A DNA stretch of 64,000 bases from positions 140,737,133 through 140,801,132 of the forward strand of contig NC_079148.1 of NCBI RefSeq assembly GCF_945859685.1, given 5' to 3'. Shown piece after piece: positions 55,850-64,000 of this stretch. Within the stretch, counting starts at the first letter, position 1. Every line of letters begins with the position of its first letter. The translations under genes and the position numbers were made by a program. This DNA is from Eupeodes corollae. Its lineage: Eukaryota; Arthropoda; Insecta; Diptera; Syrphidae. Under the pieces are notes generated by a model. It did no database searches, was not told where the DNA came from, and saw only the letters and a program-made list of their open reading frames with translations.

Positions 55850-57883
55850 CAAATGTTTAAATTTATATTGTAGTGTAATTTAATTGCATTGGTATTTATT
55901 CTGCAATTCGGTTGGCAAGACAAAAACAATTATCCGATCTGAACTTTTTTGTGATGATAAATCAAGTTCTAAAATCTGAAGACACGGTATCCTCCAATAA
56001 TATTTTGAAGAACTTTTAATATTTCTGACACATAGATGAAAATATACCAAAATGAAGAAGAGATTAGAAAGAATATAACACAATAAGAGTTTTAGATTTT
56101 TTCTTTGTTTTCTTTAATTTTTACCTATTGTTTTTTGAAATACAATTGTACATAACTTATAATTAAAACTTATGCAAACCACATTCGTTTTTCAGAATTG
56201 TATATATATTTCTTTTTTTTTTCATCTTTTATGTTTATCTTATTTATTTAGGGTAATCTACATATGTTTTCTTTTTTTGTTGATTTTTATTTTTTTGTTT
56301 TTAATTTAACTTAATAAAAATTGTTTTCGCGGTTAGTTACAAAACTTAGTTACATTATATTGTATTTTTATTTATTTATATTTTAAAGACTTGCTAAATT
56401 TATATTTTTCATTTTTTTCATGTTATTTCCGTTCATCGGTGTTTTTTGTTTGTTTTAATTTATTTTAAATAATATTTACGTTTATATAATAATATAATAA
56501 TGTAACCAAAAATATTGTATCAACGTTATTTCAATTAATTTAATTTCATTTGTTTTTGTTTTATTATCGTTTTTATGTTGTGTAACCGGTTTTATGGATA
56601 TCTTAAATAATTTACAGAATAAGTTTAATGTGTTTTTTTGTTTTTGTCGGGTGTGTTTTCAACTCCCTTTTTGTTATCCATTTTATTTTATTTATTTTAA
56701 ATCGGCAGTAGCCACATTCAAATGTTAGATATTTTGTTTGTTTTTGTTTTTCTTTGATTCATTCGTATGGTATTTAGTATTTACGTTTATATTATAATAT
56801 TTATGAAATAAGAAAATAACATTTGCTTTAATATATTTAATTTAATATTAATATGTATTTAATGTATAAAGGTTTTTTTCTTTTCTTATGTTTTTTATTT
56901 TAATTTAATTTTATTTTCTGGTTTAAAACCATTGAAACACTATAAAGTAATATTATGTCTATACATGGTATTGATAAAGAAATTATTTATAAACAAAAAT
57001 AAAAACACTTTTTGTTTCTCTTGTTTCGAAATATGAACTAAACCTCCCCAGAAGAAAATTAAATTTTTAAATTTACTCTTCTCATTTTGTTTTCACTTTT
57101 AATTCAGACATCATTTGCGTACTCTTTTAAATTTATTTTGTTTTTTTATTAAATAAGAGTTAATTTAAATACTTTGTTATAAGGCCATACATTACTATTA
57201 TAATAATAAAAATAAACTCCGCAAATTGTTTCTTTAACACACATTCAGAGCTTAGGGCGATGAAGTAAAAAATAAAGAGGAAAACCCAAAAGAAAGGAGC
57301 ACATGGGTGGAGAGATTACAAAAAAAAAAAATCAAAAAGAAAAAAAACTTAAATATATTTGTTTGCAAAACGGAAACATTAATCCCATGGGCTTGAAGTT
57401 TATATACAACAGAATTGAAGGCGTTTATGTGCTCAGAGAAGCGCATCTGAGTTTGATTGCTTGTTTTTTTTTGTTTTACTTTTACTTTTTAATGGAATAC
57501 AGCGAATGAACTTCGTTTTAGAAAGAATACGACCAGTTACTTTGTTTTTATACTTATTTTTCGGAGTCATCTTTTTTTCTACATTAGAAAACAGGACAGC
57601 GTGAAAATGAAAATACCGATTTGCGCCTTGTACAACAAGTTCTTCTTCTATAAAATTGATATAGCTTTTCTTTCTTCGTTCTCTCGGTTTGATTGATACA
57701 GAAAAGAAAAAAAAAAACAAGAATCAAGGGTTTGAGGAATCGAGTGTGGATCAGAATGGAGAAAAAAAAATAATAAAATTAATCTTTGTATGTAAAAATT
57801 ATAAAGATACAAAAAATATTGCGTGCAAAAATAACAACTAAGATTTTTGTGTTTGGAAATGATGTTAACAAGTAAACTATAGA
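55850..57883 (-). other. probable 3' UTR and downstream region of TAF4
   Basis: AT-rich, with many reverse-strand AATAAA-type hexamers (TTTATT on the plus strand, for example near 57146 and in the 56.3-56.9 kb block). No coding similarity. The short frames between 57252 and 57887 are shadows of this low-complexity sequence. Where the transcript ends cannot be told from sequence alone. Confidence 0.4.
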
Positions 57884-58039
57884 TCACTTAAGATACGCTT
57901 TATATAGCGTTTGACTTCTACACGTTTCACGTTCTTGTTCCATAAAAAAGAGCATATCTCGTAGATTGACACGTTTAATACGCGGCCTTAATGGAGCTGG
58001 TGATATACCAGTTGTTCCAGTTCCTGTATTTCCCGATTG
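57884..58039 (-). CDS. Taf4: TAF4 terminal coding exon
   Basis: 52 codons including the stop. It begins QSGNTGTGTTGISPAPLRPR and carries the highly conserved RVNLRDMLFFMEQERE helix region. It ends LYKAYLK, as in other metazoan TAF4 proteins. Confidence 0.94.
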   Translation of the reverse strand, partial: QSGNTGTGTTGISPAPLRPRIKRVNLRDMLFFMEQERETCRSQTLYKAYLK

Positions 58040-58241
58040 CTAAAAGAAAAAGAAGAAGAGAAAGAAATTGGGTTAAGTTAGGTGATGATTAAAATATTAT
58101 TTCAAATATACTTACTGCCCCTGTTGTTGTAACATCGCCATCTAGTTTCAGTTTTTTTCTTGGTCCGATAGCTTGTAACGCTGTCATATTCGCGTCACGT
58201 TGCCGCAGCTCTTCCATTTCGGCTTTTTGCATTTCTTTAGC
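57884..58241 (-). CDS. Taf4: TAF4, last two coding exons (TFIID subunit 4)
   Basis: Exons 58241-58116 and 58039-57884 join in phase 0 to give 93 C-terminal residues. The first encodes AKEMQKAEMEELRQRDANMT and ALQAIGPRKKLKLDG. The second encodes RVNLRDMLFFMEQERETCRS and ends LYKAYLK before TGA (57886-57884). This is the conserved end of the TAF4 C-terminal domain, after the histone-fold helices that pair with TAF12 in TFIID, the general transcription factor at RNA polymerase II promoters in the nucleus. Splice sites are a TTTTATTCCAG acceptor, a GTAAGTAT donor and a TTTTCTTTTAG acceptor. The remaining ~90% of the gene lies right of 58241, beyond the window or in unrecognised exons. A Gly/Thr-rich insert (GNTGTGTTG) precedes the last block. 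Confidence 0.93.
58116..58241 (-). CDS. Taf4: TAF4 penultimate coding exon
   Basis: 42 codons in phase 0. A charged helix (EMQKAEMEELRQRDANMTAL) is followed by the conserved AIGPRKK motif of TAF4. The donor on this strand is GTAAGT and the acceptor TTATTCCAG. Confidence 0.92.
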
Positions 58242-58344
58242 CTGGAATAAAAATTATGATGTTTAAAATAGAGAATTTTTAAGAATGTGAAACAATTAAT
58301 TTATGAACAATGATTTCCAAACTTTATTTAAACTTTTCGTGTAT

Positions 58345-58490
58345 TAACTTCCTTCTGAAGGTGAGTGCGAGGCGTCCGATTTTTCAAACTGAAAATTTTG
58401 ACATTTCTTGATAGTTCATGGTCTTTAGATAGATTCGTATGTAAGTCTGTACGTATGTTTGTAAAGCCGTAGTTTGAGATACCTTAATAG
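58345..58490 (-). repeat. copy of the repeat at 1400-1590
   Basis: On the plus strand AACTTCC...GAAGG, CGTCCGATTTTTCAAACTGA and AAAATTTTGACATTTCTTGA match, in reverse orientation, the block at 1500-1585. It lies in the TAF4 intron. Confidence 0.55.
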
Positions 58491-58837
58491 AATTTGTTTT
58501 ACAGACTTTCAAATAAATCCAGAGTATAGTTCTATAAGGTAATATATATCAATTTAGACAAAATTAAAAAATTTGGTTGACCCTTACTATCTGACAACGC
58601 AATTAAAATATCGATTTCAATTAAATTTTATATCATACATTGTGACGTCATACCAAATTGGTATGAAATATAAATAAATATATCCAATCGAAATCGTTGG
58701 CTTATGAAAAAGAGAGGAGATAATAGAAAGAAAATGAATAAAACAACAACAATTACTTGTGTGTGCTTAGAAAAATGCTAATCGGTTCAGTATAGTACGA
58801 TAGAACGAAAAAACCTGTAATTGGCTTACAACTTTCA

Positions 58838-59055
58838 TGTGGGTGCGGTGGCGTAGTGCGTAGTGCACTAGCTCCTCACACGCTAGATCGCTTGTTCAAG
58901 CCCAGCTCGGGCAAAAGTTCTTCAAAAATTAAATTGAACAAAAAGCGATTAAGCACCACTAAAGGAGTCTGATGATCGGGTTGGCCCCCGTGAAATAGCT
59001 ATAACTCCAGCCTATGAACTTGGTGGTAGCACACACAAGTTGTTGTTGTTTCATT
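58838..59055 (+). repeat. tRNA-derived SINE, family S2
   Basis: A-box-like TGGCGTAGTGCG (58849-58860) and B-box-like TGTTCAAGCCC (58893-58903) are spaced as in a tRNA-derived promoter. The body includes TTGGCCCCCGTGAAATAGCT and a GTTGTTGTT tail at 59040-59050. No functional tRNA fold closes around the boxes. It has no sequence relation to S1 apart from the promoter. Confidence 0.6.
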
Positions 59056-59059
59056 CTTA

Positions 59060-59595
59060 TATTCAGTAATTATAAATTCGGCAAGCAGCTGCCTTAAACT
59101 GTGAGTATAAAATTTCATACAAAAACCTCCTTAAATAAATATATTTTACGATATAAAAAGGATTCGAAATAAATTGTATGCAACGAAGTTTAACGTGTTG
59201 GATATTTGGAATTTTTAATTGAGTTTTTTTTTCAAAAAAAAATCCTACCATAAATGCCGAACTAATTGGTTTAACGTTCCAAATATCTCAACAAAAATTC
59301 GTTAAGTTCAATAATTGATGATTGTATATGTTTCGATTTTCTTTAAATGACAATGTGGCTAATTGTAAAAGAACAATCAAATCAGATCAAGCTATAAACG
59401 CCACACACTAAAACTTATACCCTTACCCCAAGATTAAGTCGAAAGGCTCACATTTTTGAAGAATTGAGAAACTAAAAAACATAACTAATTAGAGGAGCAA
59501 ACTTCACAAAATATATAACAAAAAGTAAATGTTGGCAATTGAAGATTGATTTTTGGGCTCGAATTTTTTTAGGGGTACACGATTTGAACTTGAAA
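59060..59595. other. TAF4 intron, no feature seen
   Basis: AT-rich with no coding similarity. The frame at 59251-59063 is not supported. Confidence 0.4.
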
Positions 59596-59599
59596 ATTT

Positions 59600-61650
59600 A
59601 TTAGATAGATAGATAGATAAATACATTTTATTTTCTTAAAAAAGTGGTTACACAAAAAGATAATGCTGGTGTTCAAAATTTAACAATAACTTGTTAAAGT
59701 TGTCTGTCAGGTTAAAGTTTTACTATTTATATTTTTGCTTAGCTTGAATTTACTTTAAATATTATATTCATTAACAATTAAGTTGCGATAATTACGAGCA
59801 TATTTTAAGAATTTGTATAGATTTAAATAACATTTGCCAATCAGTATTTGAAGAAAAAATGGTGCGATTTATTGTTTCAGCTCCTAGAAATAATCTCCGG
59901 TATGAATTGAAAATAGGACAGATGCTGACGAAGTGGTAGGTGTTCTAAGCTGCATCAAGATTACACATTGTGCATAAGCCAACAGTGTCATGCTGAAATG
60001 TCCTAGCATTCAAGTTAATTAATCCACACCTCGTTCTTAAGATCATACTTATCATTTCTCGTGTATTGAATCATTAAAATAGTTGGGTACCCCTGTGTAT
60101 TATACGTACATTGCTATATTCGTCATGAAATTGTGATTGTAAAGCAATATTTTGATAATTTTAATCATTTTCGTCGAGATGCCCAATGTTATAAGTTTGT
60201 GAATAAGAGCTTCTCTGTTAATATTGTCCAACGCAGCATTTAAGTCTACGAACCAAGCATAAAGTTTCTTTTTCTGGCTTAGTTGCAGATGAATAAGTCA
60301 TGAAAGATTGAAAATCTGATCAATTGTACTATAATCTTTTCAATATGCAGCCTTGAATTCATTGAGTATATTGTTGTTTTCGATCCAAGAAGTGAGGCGG
60401 TTTAGGAGAACTGAGGTAAATAATTTTTAGAGGGGATTTAAAAATGAAAGGCCACGATATATACAAGACTAGCTTCACCTTTTTGAAGAGCGGAAGAGAA
60501 TTGATTTTTTCAAGGATGTTGGTATTGTTTCTGTTTCGTAGATTATTTTCAACAAAGTATGAATCTCCCCCAATAAAAGAATTACTCGCATTTTTATAAA
60601 ACTCTTATGGGATACCGTCTATACCCGGAGCTTTTATTTTCTTTTGAAGATTCAATCGCAATCTTTACTTCATTCAAGTTAATTGATCAAGTTCAGGTAT
60701 TTCAACTAGATTTGTTTCACAGCAATATTCTTTGCTGTAATTTGGGTTCCAGTATTCGTAGGATTACCACGTATCTCTTTGGCCAGTTTCTACCAATCTT
60801 TTGCTGTGTTAAAATTTGCAAGTCGACTGGAAATGCATTGGTAGTACGATCTTTGTTTTTCTATTCATAGGGCTTTGTACTTCTTATTTGCTTCACAATA
60901 GTTTCTTCTGCTTGCATCGAGATTATATTTTCTGTAAATGTTAAGTAGCTTAAGTGAAGGTTTTCGAGCTTTATGACAATCCATATTAAACCAGGGTTTT
61001 TTTCGTTCAAACTTGACATTAGTATTAATAGGGTTCCCGTATGCTGCATAGATACACACTTTTAAGGAGTTGCATCGTGTTTCAACACTATCCAAAGGCA
61101 AGAGTTATTGCACAGCAACTTCATCAATTCTGTTCATGTATCGAGCGCGTCTATAGGTAAACCACTTAAGTCTTGGAAGCAACAATGAACTGGGGGAACT
61201 TTGCGCATCTTCAAAAGCTTTAAGACCTAAAAATAGCGGCATGTGGTCCGAAAAGGGTGTACTTTCAATTGAGAAACTTTTAATAATTTCCCATGCACTG
61301 TTTAAAGGGCAGCAGTAGTAAATAACTGAGGATTTTCTGGTTGCCACAAAAGTAAACTCTCCAGTTTTATCCCCAAAGCCTCTCCCGTTAAGAATAAATG
61401 CACCCATGTCTTCCAAGTGCTCACAAAACATATTGCTGTTGCTGTCACTTACAGTATCTTTTGAAATTCTTACTTCAGTGATAAGCTGTGATATCCTTTG
61501 ATTCTTGTTCTGACGTTAAGATCTCCCATAAGCATAAAGTGGTTTGATTGAAATTCATCAAAGAATGTTTTTAATTTTACGAAATCACGCATCCAATGAT
61601 AAGAGTTTAAATAGCTTGGAACCAAATTTAGATTAGATCCCAAAAAGTTG
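59600..61650 (-). mobile_element. LINE with (ATCT)n tail, decayed (same family as 22552-25256)
   Basis: On the minus strand an endonuclease part comes first. VPSYLNSYHW near 61610, FMLMGDLNVR near 61530, and the frame 61431-61105 with HLEDMGAFILNGRGFGDKTG and STPFSDHMPLFLGL match APE-type LINE endonucleases. Then FERKKPWFNMDCHKARKPSL (about 61010-60950) leads to the RT entry. The RT fragment LSQKKKLYAWFVDLNAALDN (60290-60230) matches the LQLCQKKKLYA block of the other copy. The 3' tail is a GATA run at 59604-59619, which is (TATC)n on the element strand. Large internal deletions and stops mean the element is dead. Confidence 0.72.
61105..61431 (-). pseudogene. LINE endonuclease-domain fragment
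   Basis: 108 codons. FILNGRGFGDKTGEFTFVAT and SVIYYCCPLNSAWEIIKSFS precede FSIESTPFSDHMPLFLGLKA, where SDH is the conserved catalytic Ser-Asp-His end of the APE-like endonuclease that nicks target DNA. The remainder is a linker rich in charged residues. It is joined by frameshifts to the RT part downstream. Confidence 0.7.
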
Positions 61651-61659
61651 CATTTATTA

Positions 61660-63215
61660 TAAAAGCCAACAATTTATTATAAGACCTCATTAAGCTGATT
61701 GAATCAAAAAATTTTGATTTTTGTGCGAATTTTTAAATTGGATAGTTCACTTCGATATTACTTTCGTTATAATACGAAAGATGCTGAGCGCTCAGAACAT
61801 TTAAATGCCAAAGGAAATTATGATCAAAATAAAAAGGTATTAGGTGAACGTTAAATAAATGTTCGAGTTTTAAATGATTCAAATCTGGCATGAAAAATGT
61901 ATCTGCAACGAGAGTACCGCATTTTCTTTTCTAACAAAAACAGAATCGGTTCAGGAACAACTCATATAAGACTATTTCATACAAATTTCTAAAATTAAAT
62001 TATTTATTTCTTCAGGAAAAAATATGGCAAAAATGTTCTTAAATTAACTTAGGGTTATTTTGTATTTATTATTTCCAAAAAAATAAATTAGATAATATGT
62101 TGTTTTAGTGAAAAGTTCAACAGAAATTAAGGTACCTCTCTTAACTATCCTGATTTTTGGTAGAATTACAAATGTTTGTTCGGAACTAGTTTTAGTAATC
62201 ACAATGGAAGTTTGGAAGAACCCATCGCCGCTACGACATTTTTACACCTTCGACATACATAAATCAAACAAACTGATACCCATTCTGTTCTTGTGGATGT
62301 CTATTGTTTTGTGACTCCTTAGGGTACTAACAACGACAGATAGCTGAGATCTGTCAAGCTGTAGCATTATATTCCGTGCTTTTCTTGGAAATATTCAAAA
62401 CCCAATAGAAGAAAAAGAAATAAAACTCACTACAATCCCCAGGACATTATTCTACATCCCCTCTATTCCCTAGACTATCTCTGTGATTTTATTTTTATTT
62501 TCCATCACAAATGCCTTGACAGAAGTTCTTAACAAATAATGCAACAAGTGCTTATTTTACTATTTTTTTATAAATTGTATTTTTAGAAGTGTTAAAAAGA
62601 TTGGAATCCTTATAGATGAAGTGCATCATTCAAACAGGAAACTATGTGGGAAAATAAAATACATTTAAAATTTAAACAAAAAAAACATTTTTCATTACAA
62701 AATTTTCAAAGAACTACACTCCGCTTCAACTTAATAAGCACAAACATTTTCTGTAGTATTTTGTTCATTTTTAACAAACCGCGTGCGTTAAGGTCTCTTA
62801 AAATCTTTCGATATTTAAAGACGCAAATATTAAAATTTGAAATAAAAGCCGAGAGTTAATCACTCAGGGTTGAAAATTAATAACAAAAAATATATAAAAC
62901 TTGTATCGTTTTGGAACGATCCCTTCTCACCCAAATGTGATCCTATTTGAATGTTTCTTTTTGCCACGCTAATTAAAGTTTTATTGTCAATTCGTGTAAA
63001 TAACAACAAAAGCCATCAGGTCCATCATAATTACATATATTTTTTTCCAAAGAAAAAACAAAGTGACGCCATAAATTTGATGAATTCTTCCGAAGTTTCA
63101 ATTACTTTAAATGATTCATACTACCACCGTCATTTTGTTTCATTGCCTCAGTCTCACGAAATGAAAACCGATATCAAAATGTATCTTTGATCAACCGCTT
63201 TTGTCTAAGTTTTCG
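61660..63215. other. TAF4 intron, no feature seen
   Basis: AT-rich sequence. The frames at 62108-62314, 62644-62859 and 62951-63190 lack similarity, splice sites or composition suggesting coding. Confidence 0.4.
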
Positions 63216-63239
63216 ACTTTATTGTTGGTTCGTTTACCA

Positions 63240-64000
63240 ATTGTGCCAGAGACAGTGTGAGCATTTCAAAAAATTGAGAGATTAGAAGGGAGATGTCGGT
63301 GTACATTGTTTTTGAATTGCAATGACAGGGAAATATAGAGCGTGGCAAAACATTAGACATTCGTTTAGTACGGCTAAAGAACAATTCTCTGAACAACATA
63401 GTACGGCCAAAGTTGGGCTCAAGTTTAATTGATGGGCTGGTAGTCCACAGTAAAAAAAAAAAAACGGGTGGTGCACGTAAATGAGTCAATAATGTAATCG
63501 TAGTTTATAATTGTCACCAATCATTTTAAAAGCTTTATGTACTTTGGATACTATTGTAAAGTACCAGCTCAGGGATGTGAGTTGCACTAAAGTTTTGGAC
63601 GTATGTATGTTTGAAAATTATCTTCGTTTTGTAGATTATTTGCAGATCAGAAGGAAAAACAAGGTTATATTTCGTTTTAACCATACAAGACAACATTAGG
63701 TTTTTGGAACAATTAATTTCGACGCACTTTGTTATTATTTTTTATTGAACAAAGTTGTACAGGTTTTAATATAATGAGCTTATCATATTATGTCGTTGCA
63801 ATTCCGTGTCCGAAGAGGAAAACAATATGAAAAGCTAAGAGTAATATCGTCGGCGGAACAATCAATTAGACTAGAAATTAAAGAGAGGAGATCATTAATA
63901 AAAATAAAAAAGAATGTCGGACACAAAACAAGAGCCCTGCGATACACCAGCATTTATTTGTCCGTTTCAGACTAGAATATGTCTAAAAGCCACTTTTATG
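63240..64000 (-). mobile_element. decayed copy of the LINE at 31634-33768, cut by window end
   Basis: On the minus strand, LEPNFGRTM (63440-63400) and the LPxSIFPCHCN block near the 3' end match the C-terminal end of the 680-codon RT. Further right, blocks corresponding to 31990-32150 and 32440-32630 follow with deletions and stops. The 3' limit at about 63240 agrees with the limit of the other copy. A poly-A run at 63452-63462 replaces part of the sequence. The element continues beyond the window. Confidence 0.75.

Noticed and set aside
57252..57887. Several overlapping frames of 60-95 codons on both strands
   Set aside because: They lie in the AT-rich region after the TAF4 stop codon and consist of Lys/Phe/Tyr-rich low complexity.
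62108..62314. 68-codon plus-strand frame with mixed composition
   Set aside because: No recognisable domain and no splice-site support. Probably chance within the TAF4 intron.

Overview
The window is AT-rich DNA from an animal nuclear genome. It is most likely from a true fly (Diptera), judging from a TAF4 C-terminus and a carbohydrate sulfotransferase that both look insect, and from the transposon set. There is no bacterial-style gene packing. Two host genes are supported and they converge tail to tail. Almost all other recognisable sequence is mobile-element debris. No species is assigned.

Host gene 1 (+ strand) is a Golgi-type carbohydrate sulfotransferase (family 2 / CHST11-like). Six consecutive exons are placed at 44460-44607, 44709-44775, 48217-48361, 48688-48846, 49418-49746 and 49810-49897. 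Phases agree at every junction and the stop codon is at 49895-49897. A further 42-codon exon at 21594-21719 is in matching phase and may be the preceding exon, which would make the intervening intron about 22.7 kb. The N-terminal membrane-anchor exon was not found. Host gene 2 (- strand) is TAF4, a TFIID subunit. Only its last two coding exons are present (58241-58116 and 58039-57884). The rest lies beyond the right edge, so 58242-64000 is read as TAF4 intron.

Layout. 1-5 kb: AT-rich DNA with a decayed Gag ORF of an LTR-type retrotransposon (about 2370-3640). 6.1-7.7 kb: a Tc1-like element with both ends. 8-11 kb: no gene seen. 11-19 kb: two copies of an unclassified ~1 kb repeat, two relics of a mariner-like family, and a fold-back-like element. 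19.5 kb: a tRNA-derived SINE. 21.6-44.5 kb: a putative giant intron holding a LINE interrupted by a mariner-like element, two RTE-like LINE fragments, Harbinger debris, a 680-codon intact RT ORF, a Helitron with both termini, SINEs, a second mariner-like copy and a Tc1-like element interrupted by an RTE. 44.5-50 kb: sulfotransferase exons with a TTAA-flanked MITE, the third copy of the orphan repeat and transposase relics in the introns. 50-55 kb: intergenic DNA with a Tc1-like element carrying a nested MITE, abutting a Harbinger-like fragment. 55.8-58.2 kb: probable TAF4 3' UTR and last exons. 58.3-64 kb: TAF4 intron with a second SINE family and two LINE fragments.

The most useful observations are nested insertions whose empty sites can be read from sister copies or a restored frame, a mariner-like family with 36 residues between the last two catalytic Asp and at least seven relics here, an unclassified three-copy repeat, and a complete-ended Helitron. 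I saw no convincing new functional system. All calls are by eye from translation and repeat comparison within the window.
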